Below, piece after piece: positions 46,104-55,627 of a stretch of DNA of 64,000 nt. This DNA comes from Pseudoselenomonas ruminantium (GTDB lineage: Bacteria > Bacillota > Negativicutes > Selenomonadales > Selenomonadaceae). The translations under genes and the position numbers were made by a program. How positions within the stretch are numbered: the stretch's first letter is position 1; each line of letters opens with the position of its first letter. The stretch spans positions 1-64,000 of the forward strand of contig SVBX01000005.1 of assembly GCA_015058655.1 (NCBI GenBank), in the 5' to 3' direction. Below the pieces are notes generated by a model. The model ran no database searches, had not been told where the DNA came from, and saw only the letters and a list, made by a program, of their open reading frames with translations.

Positions 46104-47378
46104 ATGGAAGTCTTTGCTGCAACAGTATTCGTGCTGATGTATGCCATTATCGTATCTGAGAAAATCCATCGCACTGTGGCGGCTATGTTAGGTGCCATCA
46201 TCATGATGTTGGCGGGGGTACTGGATATAGAGACTGCTCTGCACCATGTTGATTTCAACACCCTGGGGCTGCTCACTGGCATGATGATACTGGTGGGTAT
46301 CACCAGCCACACGGGCCTTTTTGATTATGTAGCCATTTGGGCGGCCAAGCGGGCCAAGGCGGAGCCGAAAAAGCTGCTCACTTATCTGGCGACCATTACG
46401 GCGGTATTCTCGGCGCTGCTTGACAATGTGACCACGGTGCTGCTGATGGTGCCGGTGACTTTCAGCATTACCCGCAAGCTGCACCTGAAGCCCATGCCCT
46501 TCCTGATTACCCAGATCCTGGCGTCCAATATCGGCGGCACGGCCACGCTCATAGGTGACCCGCCCAATATCATGATTGGCAGTGCCGTGAAGGAACTGAC
46601 CTTCATGGCTTTTATTGAGAATCTGGCTCCCATTGCTATCCTGAATATGATCATAGTTATCCTGATCATGGAGTTTGCTTATAAGGACAGCCTCAAGACC
46701 AAGCCGGAACTGCAGCAGGAAGTCATGGCTATGGATGAGAGAAAGGCTCTGAAGGATAAGAAATTGCTGTCCCGCTCCCTCTTCGTGCTGGGACTGACCA
46801 TCCTTGGCTTCTTCACTCATTCCTTCACCCACATCGAATCTTCGCTGATGGCTCTGGCCGGAGCCTTCCTGCTCCTGCTGCTGGCAGGAGGCAGCCACCA
46901 TCTGACGGAAACCTCGTTGAAGTCCGTGGAATGGGCTACCATTTTCTTCTTCATCGGACTTTTCATCGCCGTGGGCGGTTTGATTGAGACAGGCATTATC
47001 GGTCAACTGGCCCAAAAGGCCGTGGAACTCACCGGCGGCGATGTGACAGCCACCTCCCTGTTGGTGCTCTGGCTCAGTGCCATAGTTTCTTCGGTGCTGG
47101 ACAACATTCCCTTCGTGGCCACCATGATTCCCCTTATCCAGAATATGGGGGCCATGGGGGTATCAAACCTTGACCCCATCTGGTGGAGCCTGGCCCTGGG
47201 CGCCTGCCTGGGCGGCAACGGCACTCTGGTGGGGGCTTCGGCCAACCTCATCGTGGCAGGGTTGGCGGCAGAGCGTGGCGTGAAAATCACCTTCGTCAAT
47301 TACTTCAAGGTGGGGTTTCCCATCATGCTGCTGACAATCTTGCTCTCTACGGTTTATGTTTATCTGCGTTATTTGTAA
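46104..47378 (+). CDS. ArsB/NhaD-superfamily ion transporter
   Basis: 424-residue integral membrane protein with about 11-12 TM segments of the ion transporter superfamily (SLC13/ArsB/NhaD). Two inverted-repeat signatures are visible: FSALLDNVTTVLLMVPVTF with SNIGGTATLIGDPPNIMIG, and SSVLDNIPFVATMIPL with GACLGGNGTLVGASANLI. The substrate cannot be fixed: Na+/H+, arsenite or a dicarboxylate are candidates; the short central loop and the DNV/DNIP motifs resemble the NhaD/P-protein branch. AGGAGG precedes ATG 46104. Confidence 0.85.
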   Translation: MEVFAATVFVLMYAIIVSEKIHRTVAAMLGAIIMMLAGVLDIETALHHVDFNTLGLLTGMMILVGITSHTGLFDYVAIWAAKRAKAEPKKLLTYLATITAVFSALLDNVTTVLLMVPVTFSITRKLHLKPMPFLITQILASNIGGTATLIGDPPNIMIGSAVKELTFMAFIENLAPIAILNMIIVILIMEFAYKDSLKTKPELQQEVMAMDERKALKDKKLLSRSLFVLGLTILGFFTHSFTHIESSLMALAGAFLLLLLAGGSHHLTETSLKSVEWATIFFFIGLFIAVGGLIETGIIGQLAQKAVELTGGDVTATSLLVLWLSAIVSSVLDNIPFVATMIPLIQNMGAMGVSNLDPIWWSLALGACLGGNGTLVGASANLIVAGLAAERGVKITFVNYFKVGFPIMLLTILLSTVYVYLRYL

Positions 47379-47432
47379 GCTGATGCTTTCCTTTTTATGG
47401 CGGCCTGTTTATTGGTGGCAGGAAATAGCACC

Positions 47433-47461
47433 TTGTCAACTATTTGGCAAGGTGCTATAAT
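47433..47461 (+). promoter_or_regulatory. Promoter of the Zn/Cd ATPase operon
   Basis: TTGTCA (47433-47438), a 17-base spacer and consensus TATAAT (47456-47461). The inverted repeat GCACCTTG/CAAGGTGC overlaps the -35 and spacer. Confidence 0.75.
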
Positions 47462-47469
47462 AAAAATAA

Positions 47470-47495
47470 CACATGAATAATTGTTCACATATTAC
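47470..47495. promoter_or_regulatory. ArsR/SmtB-type metal-sensor operator
   Basis: CACATGAATAATTGTTCACAT lies just downstream of the -10. TGAATAATTGTTCA (47474-47487) is an imperfect dyad close to the TGAACA...TTCA operators of SmtB/CzrA repressors, which release DNA when Zn or Cd binds. The repressor gene is not in the window. Confidence 0.65.
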
Positions 47496-47530
47496 AGTAG
47501 CTTCACTGGCCGACTTACGGAGGAAAGGTT

Positions 47531-49420
47531 ATGAATAGGAAGCAAAAGAAAAATCTTGCGCGGATTATCGTGGCGGCTGCCTTGATGCTGGCACTGGCTC
47601 ATGTGCCTCTTGGGGGCTGGCAAAGATTTCTGGCGTATCTCGTGCCATATCTGATTGTTGGCTATGATATACTGTATAAGGCAGGCAAAGGCCTGAAGAA
47701 TTGCAAGGCTTTTGATGAAAGTCTTTTGATGTCCATTGCCACCCTGGGAGCCATGGCTCTGGCAGTTTATGAAGACGGAGATTACACCGAAGCCATTGCG
47801 GTCATGCTGTTCTATCAGGTGGGGGAGTGGTTCCAGGCCTATGCCGTGGGCAAAAGCCGGCGGGACATCAGCGCCCTCATGGATATACGCCCGGATTATG
47901 CCAATCTGGAGCAGGAAAACGGCTCCCTGGAGCGGGTGGACCCGGATGAAGTAGAAGTGGGAAGTATCATCGTGGTGAAGCCGGGAGAGAAGATTCCCCT
48001 TGACGGTGTGGTGGTGGAAGGTGCCTCCAGCCTCAATACGGTGGCTCTGACAGGCGAAGCCCTGCCCCGTGATGCCAAGGTGGGAGATGAGGTCATCAGC
48101 GGCTGCGTGAATATCAATGGCCTGCTGAAAATCAGGACTACCAAGGAGTTTGACGAATCGACTGCTTCCAAGATATTGGAAATGGTGGAAGATGCCAGCT
48201 CGCGGAAATCAAAATCCGAAAACTTCATTGCCAAATTTGCCCGGGTTTACACACCCATAGTGGTGTATGCGGCTTTGGCTCTGGCATTTTTGCCGCCGCT
48301 TATAAGGCTTTTGGGGCTGGGCATGGCTCCTGAGTGGGGCACCTGGATTTATCGTGCCTTGACCTTCTTGGTCATCAGCTGCCCCTGCGCCCTGGTGGTC
48401 AGCATACCCTTGAGCTTCTTTGCGGGGATCGGCGGAGCCAGCCGTCAGGGGGTGCTGGTGAAGGGCTCCAATTATCTGGAAACCCTGTCAGAGGTGGATA
48501 CGGTGGTGTTTGACAAGACCGGCACCCTTACCAGGGGCGTCTTTCAAGTCAGCGCCATTCATGCGGATAAACTGAATGAGGAGCAGCTGCTGCATCTGGC
48601 TGCCCATGTGGAGCGCTATTCCACCCATCCCATAGCTGAATCCCTGCGCAATGCCTTCGGCCATGAAGCTGACGGCTGCCTGGTGGAAAGCGTGGAGGAG
48701 ATTGCCGGCCAGGGCATCCGGGCCCGGGTAAACGGCCAGACCGTCTGTGTAGGCAACGCCCTGATGATGGAGGCGGCCGGTGCCGAATGGCATGAGTGCG
48801 ATGCAGTGGGCACCATGGTTCATGTGGCCATTGACGGCGAATATGCAGGTCATATCATCATCGCTGATGTGGTAAAGGAGCATGCCCGAGAGGCGATCAG
48901 TGCTCTTAAGAGAGATGGCATCAAGCAGACGGTTATGCTTACGGGAGACAGCAGCAAGGCCGCTGATAAAGTAGCGGCCGAGCTGCAGCTGGACACGGTT
49001 TACAGCCAGCTGCTGCCCCAGGATAAGGTTGCGAAGGTGGAGGAGCTGCTGCAGCAGAAAAAGACCGGCAAGCTGGCCTTTGTGGGGGATGGCATCAACG
49101 ATGCCCCGGTGCTCTCCCGGGCTGATGTGGGCATTGCCATGGGGGCCATGGGTTCTGACGCAGCCATAGAGGCGGCAGATATCGTGCTCATGGATGATGA
49201 TCCCTTGAAGATATCCGTGGCACGCCGCATTGCCCGCAAGACTCTGCGCATTGTGAAGCAGAATATATATTTCTCTATTGGCGTCAAGGTGCTGGTGCTT
49301 CTGCTGGGAGCCCTGGGTCTGGCCAATATGTGGGCGGCCATCTTTGCCGATGTGGGCGTCATGGTCCTGGCGGTGCTCAACGCCGTGCGGGCCATGTTTG
49401 TAAATAAAACTACAATTTGA
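47531..49420 (+). CDS. P1B-type ATPase, Zn/Cd/Pb efflux
   Basis: 629 residues. Motifs: ALTGEALPRD (actuator), SCPCALVVSIPLSFFAGIGGAS (metal-binding CPC in the TM helix; the SIPLSFF context is the Zn/Cd/Pb type), DKTGTLT phosphorylation site, STHPIAESL (HP locus) and [16 protein letters not shown]. No N-terminal heavy-metal-associated domain: the protein begins directly with a TM segment, and a separate HMA protein is encoded 14 bases downstream. The promoter has an SmtB-like operator. It exports toxic divalent metals. Confidence 0.93.
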   Translation: MNRKQKKNLARIIVAAALMLALAHVPLGGWQRFLAYLVPYLIVGYDILYKAGKGLKNCKAFDESLLMSIATLGAMALAVYEDGDYTEAIAVMLFYQVGEWFQAYAVGKSRRDISALMDIRPDYANLEQENGSLERVDPDEVEVGSIIVVKPGEKIPLDGVVVEGASSLNTVALTGEALPRDAKVGDEVISGCVNINGLLKIRTTKEFDESTASKILEMVEDASSRKSKSENFIAKFARVYTPIVVYAALALAFLPPLIRLLGLGMAPEWGTWIYRALTFLVISCPCALVVSIPLSFFAGIGGASRQGVLVKGSNYLETLSEVDTVVFDKTGTLTRGVFQVSAIHADKLNEEQLLHLAAHVERYSTHPIAESLRNAFGHEADGCLVESVEEIAGQGIRARVNGQTVCVGNALMMEAAGAEWHECDAVGTMVHVAIDGEYAGHIIIADVVKEHAREAISALKRDGIKQTVMLTGDSSKAADKVAAELQLDTVYSQLLPQDKVAKVEELLQQKKTGKLAFVGDGINDAPVLSRADVGIAMGAMGSDAAIEAADIVLMDDDPLKISVARRIARKTLRIVKQNIYFSIGVKVLVLLLGALGLANMWAAIFADVGVMVLAVLNAVRAMFVNKTTI

Positions 49421-49434
49421 GGAGGAACTTCCAA

Positions 49435-49653
49435 ATGAAGAAGACTTACAAAATCGAGGTAGACTGCGCCAACTGTGCCAATCTCATGGAGGAGGCTGCC
49501 AAAAACACGGCAGGAGTCAAGGATGCCGTGGTGAATTTCATGGCCTTGAAGATGAAGGTGGAATTTGAAGAGGGGCAGGATGCAAAGGCCGTTATGGAGC
49601 AGGTCCGTGCCAACTGCAAGAAGGTAGAGGACGACTGCGAAATTTATATCTGA
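49435..49653 (+). CDS. Free heavy-metal-associated (HMA) domain protein
   Basis: 72 residues: MKKTYKIEVDCANCANLMEE... The ferredoxin-like HMA fold with CANC as the metal-binding pair; the preceding Asp (DCANCAN) is typical of the N-terminal domains of Zn/Cd ATPases such as ZntA/CadA. The C-terminus has another Cys (DDCEIYI). It appears to be the detached metal-binding domain of the ATPase just upstream, acting as a separate chaperone or regulator. AGGAGG precedes ATG 49435. Confidence 0.9.
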   Translation: MKKTYKIEVDCANCANLMEEAAKNTAGVKDAVVNFMALKMKVEFEEGQDAKAVMEQVRANCKKVEDDCEIYI

Positions 49654-49686
49654 TTTCGCCTGCCAGGCCTTTAGGGGGCTGATGAG

Positions 49687-52248
49687 ATGAAAAAAGAGCG
49701 ATTTGAAGTAACGGGCATGACCTGCTCGGCCTGTTCGGCCAGAGTGGAAAAGGCAGTGGCAAAGCTGGCGGGAACGGCAGAGGTAAGCGTGAATCTACTG
49801 ACGAATTCCATGCAGCTTTCCTATGACGAAACAAAAGTCAGTCCTGCCCAAATCATAGAGGCCGTAGAAAAGGCTGGCTACGGAGCCAGCCTTAGGTCAT
49901 CTAAGGAAAAGACGGTCGTGGATGAGGCGCCACCTTTGGAAAAAGAAGCGGCAGATATGAAGCAGCGGCTGCTGTGGTCGGCGGCCTTTCTCCTGCCCCT
50001 GATGTATATTGCCATGCATCAGATGCTCTACCACTGGTTCGGCCTGCCGGTGCCGGAGCTCGTGGCGGAGCTTTTTGACGGGGCTGAGAATGCCATTGCT
50101 TTTTCCTTTGCCCAATTCCTGCTGGTGCTGCCTATTATGTACCTGAACAGGAAATATTATATAAGTGGGTTCAGAAACCTTTTCCAGGGAGCGCCCAATA
50201 TGGACAGCCTGGTGGGCATGGGTTCTATGGCGGCGGCAGTTTTTGGTGCCTTTGCCCTGTTTCGCATGGGCTGGGGGCTGGGACACGGTGATATGGAGCT
50301 GGTGGCAGAATACAGCCGCAATCTCTACTTTGAGTCTGCAGGCATGATTGTCACTCTGATTACTGTGGGCAAATTCCTGGAGGCCAGAGCCAAGGGAAAG
50401 ACCGGAGCGGCTCTGGCGAAACTGATGGAATTGGCCCCCCGGCAGGCAAATGTGCTGCGGGAGGGCAGGGAAATTTCCCTGCCTGTAGAAGAACTAAAGC
50501 CAGGGGATGAAATCATCGTGCGTCCCGGGGAGAGAATCCCTGCTGATGGAGTGGTGCTCTCAGGGCAGACCAGTGTGGATGAATCGGCTCTTACCGGAGA
50601 GAGCATGCCTGTTTTCAAGCAGGTGGGAGATAAGGTGACTTCCGCCACCCTGAACAAGGCGGGGGCCATACATTTTCGGGCGGAGAAAGTAGGGGGAGAT
50701 ACCGCCATCAGCCAGATTATCAGGCTGGTGGATGAGGCCAGCGCCAGCAAGGCTCCCATGGCCAGGCTGGCTGACCGTATAGCCGGTATTTTTGTGCCGG
50801 TGGTTATCCTCATTGCCCTGTCAGCCGGAGGCATCTGGCTGTACTTGGGAGAGAGCGTGGAATTTGCCTTTTCCATAGCCATTTCCGTTCTCGTGATTTC
50901 CTGTCCCTGTGCCCTGGGACTGGCTACGCCTGTGGCCATTATGGTGGGAACAGGCAAGGGGGCGGAGAACGGCATTCTCATCAAGTCAGGGGAAGCGCTG
51001 GAAATTGCCCAGGCTGTGGACACCGTAGTCATGGACAAGACGGGCACTATTACCGAGGGCAGGCCTGCCGTTACCGAGGTGCTGGCCTTTGGGGCTGAGG
51101 AAAAAGAACTGCTCACTCTGGCAGCTGCCCTGGAAAAAGACAGCGAGCACCCTTTGGCCGAAGCGGTGTCAAAGTATGCCCAAGCCAGGAAAATTGCCCC
51201 CGCTGCGGTGCAGGATTTTCAGGCTGTGGCCGGACGGGGCGTGCAGGGGCTGGTGCAGGGTGAACTGTGCCTGGCGGGAAGCGAAGCCTTTATGAAAGAA
51301 AGGGGCGTTGATGTTTCTGCCTGCAGCCAGGAAGCAGCGCGTCTGTCGGACGAGGGGAAATCCCTGTTGTTCTTTGCCCGTGGCGGCAGGCTGATAGGTC
51401 TTGTGGCTGCTGCGGACAAGGAAAAGGCATCCAGCGTGCAGGCTGTCCGTGAATTGACGGCTATGGGGCTGGAGGTCATCATGCTCACAGGGGATAATGA
51501 GCGTACCGCTGAGGCTGTGCGACGCCGCTTGGGATTGACTGAATCCATAGCCGGGGTGCTCCCGCACATGAAAGAACAGTATATCAGCAAGCTGCAAGCC
51601 CAGGGGCACAAAGTGGCTATGATCGGTGACGGCATCAACGATGCCCCTGCCCTGATGCGGGCTGACCTTGGCATTGCCATCGGAGCGGGGACGGATGTGG
51701 CCATGGAAAGCGCCGATGCAGTGCTTATCCGCAGCGATCTGCTGGATGCTGTGAATGCTATCAGGTTGTCAAGAGCAGTAATCCGCAATATCAAGGAAAA
51801 CCTCTTTTGGGCCTTTATTTACAATATCATTGGCATACCCCTGGCGGCAGGGCTTTTATATCCGGCTTTTGGGCTGAAGCTTTCCCCCATGGTGGGGGCG
51901 GCAGCCATGAGCCTGTCCAGCGTCTGCGTGGTCATGAATGCCCTGCGGCTGAGGTCATTCAAGGCTGAGCGGCCAGAAGGGGCAGCTGCCTATGGTGAAG
52001 ATAATCAGGAAGGACAGTTATCTGTCAGAAAGGAAGAAATGGTTATGGAAAAGGAACTCAAAATCGAAGGCATGATGTGCGCTCATTGCCAGAAGCATGT
52101 AAATGACGCCCTGTCCAAAATGGAGGGCGTCACGGCTGTAGAAGTGAATTTGGAGGCAGGTACTGCCAAGGTAACTGCTGACAGGGAAATCGCCCGGGAA
52201 GAATTTGCCCAGGTCATCGCTGAGGCTGGTTACGAATTGGTGGGCTGA
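49687..52248 (+). CDS. copA: Cu(I)-exporting P-type ATPase with N- and C-terminal HMA domains
   Basis: 853 residues. N-terminal HMA with GMTCSAC (residues 10-16), eight TM segments, [11 protein letters not shown] with CPC at ~406-408, DKTGTITEG with Asp ~450, SEHPLAEA and [10 protein letters not shown] at ~647-654. Unusual: after the last TM pair and a ~50-residue linker the protein continues into a second HMA domain ([12 protein letters not shown]-terminus), as if copZ had been fused. Within the linker AGGAAG at 52031-52036 precedes in-frame ATG codons at 52039 and 52045, so a free CopZ-like protein might be made by internal initiation. Confidence 0.95.
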   Translation: MKKERFEVTGMTCSACSARVEKAVAKLAGTAEVSVNLLTNSMQLSYDETKVSPAQIIEAVEKAGYGASLRSSKEKTVVDEAPPLEKEAADMKQRLLWSAAFLLPLMYIAMHQMLYHWFGLPVPELVAELFDGAENAIAFSFAQFLLVLPIMYLNRKYYISGFRNLFQGAPNMDSLVGMGSMAAAVFGAFALFRMGWGLGHGDMELVAEYSRNLYFESAGMIVTLITVGKFLEARAKGKTGAALAKLMELAPRQANVLREGREISLPVEELKPGDEIIVRPGERIPADGVVLSGQTSVDESALTGESMPVFKQVGDKVTSATLNKAGAIHFRAEKVGGDTAISQIIRLVDEASASKAPMARLADRIAGIFVPVVILIALSAGGIWLYLGESVEFAFSIAISVLVISCPCALGLATPVAIMVGTGKGAENGILIKSGEALEIAQAVDTVVMDKTGTITEGRPAVTEVLAFGAEEKELLTLAAALEKDSEHPLAEAVSKYAQARKIAPAAVQDFQAVAGRGVQGLVQGELCLAGSEAFMKERGVDVSACSQEAARLSDEGKSLLFFARGGRLIGLVAAADKEKASSVQAVRELTAMGLEVIMLTGDNERTAEAVRRRLGLTESIAGVLPHMKEQYISKLQAQGHKVAMIGDGINDAPALMRADLGIAIGAGTDVAMESADAVLIRSDLLDAVNAIRLSRAVIRNIKENLFWAFIYNIIGIPLAAGLLYPAFGLKLSPMVGAAAMSLSSVCVVMNALRLRSFKAERPEGAAAYGEDNQEGQLSVRKEEMVMEKELKIEGMMCAHCQKHVNDALSKMEGVTAVEVNLEAGTAKVTADREIAREEFAQVIAEAGYELVG

Positions 52249-52253
52249 AGTTC

Positions 52254-52760
52254 TTATGTCCGTTGGTAATGCCCGCTCTTGCCGCCGCTTTTCTCTTCCA
52301 GATGGATGCCGGTTATCTCCATGCCCTTGTCTATGGCCTTGCACATGTCGTAGATGGTGAGGAGGGCGGTGCTGACGGCAGTGAGGGCTTCCATCTCTAC
52401 CCCGGTTTTGCCGGTGATTTTGGCGGTGGCGGTGGCTTCCACGGCGCAGTCCTCCGGCAGCAGGGTGAAGTCCACGCTGACTCCTGTGAGGGGCAGAGGA
52501 TGGCAGAGGGGGATGAGGTCTGAGGTTTTCTTGGCTGCCATAATGCCCGCCAACCTGGCTACCCCCAGCACATCACCCTTCCGGGCAGTGCCGCCCTCAA
52601 TGGCGGCATAGACAGGGGGGCTGACCTTGATGCGGCCTGTGGCCGTGGCTATCCGCAGGGTTTCCGTTTTGCTGCTTACATCTACCATATGAGCCTGTCC
52701 TTTTTCATCGAAATGATTGAGGGCAGGCTCTTTTGCTATCTTCCCATCAGAAAGAGACAT
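52254..52760 (-). CDS. moaC: Cyclic pyranopterin monophosphate synthase MoaC
   Basis: 168 residues. [21 protein letters not shown] opens, and the catalytic region [20 protein letters not shown] and [31 protein letters not shown] are conserved. It finishes the conversion begun by MoaA in molybdenum cofactor synthesis. ATG 52760 lies inside the mobAB end (25-base overlap), so translation is coupled. It converges tail-to-tail with copA, six bases apart. Confidence 0.96.
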   Translation of the reverse strand: MSLSDGKIAKEPALNHFDEKGQAHMVDVSSKTETLRIATATGRIKVSPPVYAAIEGGTARKGDVLGVARLAGIMAAKKTSDLIPLCHPLPLTGVSVDFTLLPEDCAVEATATAKITGKTGVEMEALTAVSTALLTIYDMCKAIDKGMEITGIHLEEKSGGKSGHYQRT

Positions 52761-53830
52761 AATTCCACCGCCTTTTCTATATCGTTGAGGTCGTATTCAT
52801 AAAGATTGTTTGTTTCTGAGTGGGGGGAGGAGGTAAAGAGGGCGGCTGCATCTTCGCCCGTGAGGGGGGCGCCCTTGTCCCGCCAGAGGGAGAGGGCAGG
52901 CAGGGTGCCGTGGGAACGGCTTTCTGTGAGTATGAGGTCTACGCCTTCCATTTTGGTGGCAATGTCCTCGAAGGGGGCGCGGTTTTGGGTCTTCTGCACC
53001 ATGAACCAGCCCTGGGGGGATACCACCGCCACACTTTCTGCTCCCGCTTCGCTGAAACGGCAGCTGTCCTTGCCCTCCATATCCAGGTTGAAGCCGTGGC
53101 TGTCGCTTTTGATTACTCCTGTTCTTATGCCTCTTTCCTTGAGGCGGGGCAGGAGTTTTTCTATGAAGGTGGTCTTGCCTGTGCCGGAGGCGGGGGCGGT
53201 GATGGAGATGAGGGGCACCCGGCGGTTGAGATTGGCCAGCCTGCCTTTGGCCAGTCGGAGGTCTGCAGGTGTGTTGAGGTTGAAGAAGTGGGAGGGGGAG
53301 CTACTGTATTCCCTTTGGCTGAAAGGGAAGGCTTTAAGCACCTGCCGTATCTTCCGTATGCCTTCGCTTAGCGCCCGCTGGAAGTAGGGCGCTGTTTCCC
53401 TGCGATAGAAGGCAGCCAATGGCTGAAGCCTGCCTTGGGTTGTAGGGAGCAGGGCAAGTTCACGGGCAGGCAGGTCGTCGCTGAAGCGGCAAAGTTCCCC
53501 AAATTCCAGGAAGGGCATATCTCCCGCCACAGCCAAGGCCCAGGGCTTGCTTATGGAGCTTAGTCCCTTCGCAAGGCCGGATACGGGGCCAAAGTTCTGT
53601 TTTTCGTCAAGAAGCAGGGTAGCACCGTATTCCTCTGCCAACTCCGTAAGGAAGGGGGAGGGGGCTTCGGCGCAGAGGAAGATTTCCGTGAAGCCTGCGT
53701 TTCTTCCTTTAGCGAGAGTTATTTCCAATAGTGGCATATCTCCCAGCTGCAATTGCCGCTTGTCCCTGCCCAGCCGGGTGCTTTTACCTCCGGCTATGAC
53801 TAATAGTGATAGGTTGCTTGCATTCATCAT
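52736..53830 (-). CDS. mobA: Bifunctional MobA-MobB (molybdenum cofactor guanylyltransferase / GTP-binding)
   Basis: 364 residues, two domains. Residues ~1-195 are Mob[20 protein letters not shown] nucleotidyl motif and [10 protein letters not shown] metal site; it attaches GMP to molybdopterin. Residues ~205-364 are MobB with P-loop [16 protein letters not shown] and [12 protein letters not shown]. The fusion indicates the bis-MGD form of the cofactor, used by enzymes such as formate dehydrogenase and nitrate reductase. Start: ACGGAG before ATG 53830; ATG 53854 upstream is an in-frame alternative with no clear site. The upstream operon neighbour is interrupted by a transposon. Confidence 0.92.
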   Translation of the reverse strand: MMNASNLSLLVIAGGKSTRLGRDKRQLQLGDMPLLEITLAKGRNAGFTEIFLCAEAPSPFLTELAEEYGATLLLDEKQNFGPVSGLAKGLSSISKPWALAVAGDMPFLEFGELCRFSDDLPARELALLPTTQGRLQPLAAFYRRETAPYFQRALSEGIRKIRQVLKAFPFSQREYSSSPSHFFNLNTPADLRLAKGRLANLNRRVPLISITAPASGTGKTTFIEKLLPRLKERGIRTGVIKSDSHGFNLDMEGKDSCRFSEAGAESVAVVSPQGWFMVQKTQNRAPFEDIATKMEGVDLILTESRSHGTLPALSLWRDKGAPLTGEDAAALFTSSPHSETNNLYEYDLNDIEKAVELCLFLMGR

Positions 53831-53849
53831 TAAGGCTCCGTTTTTGCTT

Positions 53850-53879
53850 ATCAAGCCTTCCCCAGAGGGGAAGGCTAAT
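53850..53879. repeat. Tip hairpin of the palindromic repeat, before mobAB
   Basis: AGCCTTCCCC, AG, AGGGGAAGGCT: the outer hairpin of the repeat family at 17564 and 23606, without its inner part. Confidence 0.6.
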
Positions 53880-53881
53880 TC

Positions 53882-53938
53882 ACTATAACGAGTACAAGAT
53901 GTCTCCCACTTCTATAAGTGGGGGCGGTAACTTACTAA
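53882..53938. repeat. Left half of the interrupted three-hairpin repeat
   Basis: Nearly identical to 21522-21571 (ATAACGAGTACAAGATG, then the CTCCCACTT/AAGTGGGGG hairpin, then CGG) and ending in TTACTAA (53932-53938). The continuation lies at 61601, beyond the transposon. Confidence 0.85.
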
Positions 53939-54086
53939 CTCAACTTTCCCACCACGAAAATAACGCCAATCCCTAGAAAATACTGGCATCGCGTAGGATA
54001 TAAAGCCTTCCTTGACAACAAAATAGCACCTGTTCTTGGTATAATGGAATCAGCTACAAACCCAATACCAGAGAGGTGCTGACTCC

Positions 54087-54256
54087 ATGTTATACCAAAA
54101 CTATTCTTTTGAACAGTCCCAAAATCAGATTTTCTATGTCCTAAAAGAGCTGCAAATTGCCAAGCTCCTTTACAAGGCCAATATACGCAAGGGCTGCGGT
54201 CTTTCTGCCTTTGAAATGTTTCAGCGCCTTGTTATGCTGGTTTTCCACGGGAAGAA
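54087..54256 (+). pseudogene. N-terminal fragment of an IS transposase (left IS copy)
   Basis: MLYQNYSFEQSQNQIFYVLK then ELQIAKLLYKANIRKGCGLSAFEMFQRLVMLVFHGKN: the first ~57 residues of a DDE (IS4-like) transposase. A consensus TATAAT near 54040 lies in its leader, and the inverted end of the IS is 148 bases upstream. It is cut off at about 54256, where an oppositely oriented transposase fragment begins; the frame then runs to a chance stop. The family assignment is tentative. Confidence 0.75.
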
Positions 54257-54493
54257 TCAAGCGGAGGCTGTCATTCTTTCGGAAAGCTCTGGAAATGCCT
54301 CCTGCAATTCGGCATTAAGGCTGTTGCCCTGCATATTGAGCATGACCTTCACGAGCTTTTCAAACGGCAGCTTGCTTTTGCGGGTGAAGTCCTGCGTCTG
54401 TTTCCTGTAACGGTCGATGTTCTCCGTTACATAGAAAATGGAGGTATTGAGGGCATCCATTGCGTTCAATTCACATTTTTGCATGATGGTCAA
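54257..54493 (-). pseudogene. N-terminal fragment of a second, different transposase
   Basis: About 78 residues reading MQKCELNAMDALNTSIFYVT ... IDRYRKQTQDFTRKSKLPFEKLVKVMLNMQGNSLNAEL to SERMTASA, then a stop created at the junction. The K-LPFEKLV-MLNMQGNSL-AEL pattern is typical of IS4-family N-termini. It meets the first transposase fragment head to head near 54256. AGGAGG at 54495-54500 (minus strand) precedes its start. It is non-functional. Confidence 0.7.
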
Positions 54494-54780
54494 TACCTCC
54501 TTCCTAACTTACTGCTCATATCAACGGCTTATAATATAACTATAGCACATGACCTGCCCTTGATGCCGAAAATGGGGCACCAGATACAAAATTTCATTTT
54601 TTCGCCACGGGGGAGTATGCGAGTCAGGGGCTGTTGATGTTTTAGATGTAAACGGTTGCATTTCACGCTGAAACTAGGAACATTCACGCCAAACTGCTTA
54701 AGTTTTTGCTACTTTTTTCGATATATAGAGTAACGGATAGAAAATTTTGTCATGGACGTCACAACAAGGAGAAAGGAAGT
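54494..54780. other. Non-coding leader between IS remnant and cargo gene
   Basis: 287 bases with no gene. Near 54526-54545 TTATAATATAACTATA is probably the transposase fragment's promoter (minus strand). A G/C patch at 54555-54580 is probably the remaining IS end. AT-rich sequence with TTTTTGCTACTTTTTTCGATATATAG near 54700 precedes the next gene. Confidence 0.4.
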
Positions 54781-55521
54781 ATGAGCAACACTATTCATGT
54801 GGGCGGTATGTATGGACTTGAAAGCCTCATCTCCGGGGTGCAAAAAAAAGTATCGCAGACCACGAGCAACCTTTCTTATAAAGATATGTTGGCATCTATT
54901 CAGGCGCAAGCTAAAACTTCGTCAGAAAGTGTCAGCGAAACGAAATCTACAGACGATATGACGATGGATGAGTATCAGTCTTACATTTGGGATAAAATTG
55001 ATTCGTTCCCTTTTAGTCCGACCCGACCTTTCGATGAGCAGACCATCAAGATTTCTGATAAATGTTGGAATCGCATGAAAAGCGACCCGGAGTATGAAGA
55101 AAAGATGATGAATATCGTCAAAGACGGAAGAATGTACCCGAATCCGTTCTATGGTATGGGCGATAGAGGAGCTTATGAAGTGCTTGAGTTTGACGGCGGT
55201 GAGGGCTGTTATTCTCACACTTGGAGCAAGAATTTTGGCGGGAGTCCATCATCTGCCAAAAACCAATTTGACAATGAATCTGACGGTGGCTTTTGGAGTA
55301 GCACACGCACACGAAAGAAAAAACAACAAGCTGAGATGGAAGAAGCTCTCTTTGCTAAACATAAGATGATGCAAGAAATAAGCGATGAGATAGCATACAA
55401 GCGTCACATGGAAATGAAAGCGGCATCCTTGGGAGAAAAATCTGAGTATCTTGTAACCGGAGTACCCGCTGAATTTTTGCTCTCAGGCTTAATGGGAGGC
55501 AGTATGGCAACTGCCTTTTGA
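54781..55521 (+). CDS. Hypothetical protein of the insertion cargo
   Basis: 246 residues, cytosolic, no recognised family. It opens MSNTIHVGGMYGLESLISGV with a Ser/Thr-rich stretch, then a conserved-looking block (DSFPFSPTRPFDEQTIKISDKCWNRMKSDPEYEEKMMNIVKDGRMY), a K-rich helix (TRKKKQQAEMEEALFAKHKMM) and a Gly/Met-rich end. AAGGAG in ACAACAAGGAGAAAGGAAGT precedes ATG 54781. A terminator follows immediately, so it is a single-gene unit. Confidence 0.7.
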   Translation: MSNTIHVGGMYGLESLISGVQKKVSQTTSNLSYKDMLASIQAQAKTSSESVSETKSTDDMTMDEYQSYIWDKIDSFPFSPTRPFDEQTIKISDKCWNRMKSDPEYEEKMMNIVKDGRMYPNPFYGMGDRGAYEVLEFDGGEGCYSHTWSKNFGGSPSSAKNQFDNESDGGFWSSTRTRKKKQQAEMEEALFAKHKMMQEISDEIAYKRHMEMKAASLGEKSEYLVTGVPAEFLLSGLMGGSMATAF

Positions 55522-55538
55522 TAAACATAATATCACGA

Positions 55539-55566
55539 ACACCACTCGAAAGGGTGGTGTTTTTTC
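55539..55566 (+). terminator. Intrinsic terminator
   Basis: ACACCACT pairs with GGTGGTGT over CGAAAG, followed by TTTTTT. Confidence 0.92.
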
Positions 55567-55627
55567 ATGGGCAAAAGAAAGGTGCAAAACAAAAACGGAG
55601 CAACAGACAGCTACTCCGTTCCACAGA

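Noticed and set aside
54087..54410. A complete 107-residue protein starting at the transposase ATG
   Set aside because: Only the first ~57 residues look like a transposase; the rest is chance translation through an oppositely oriented gene fragment.
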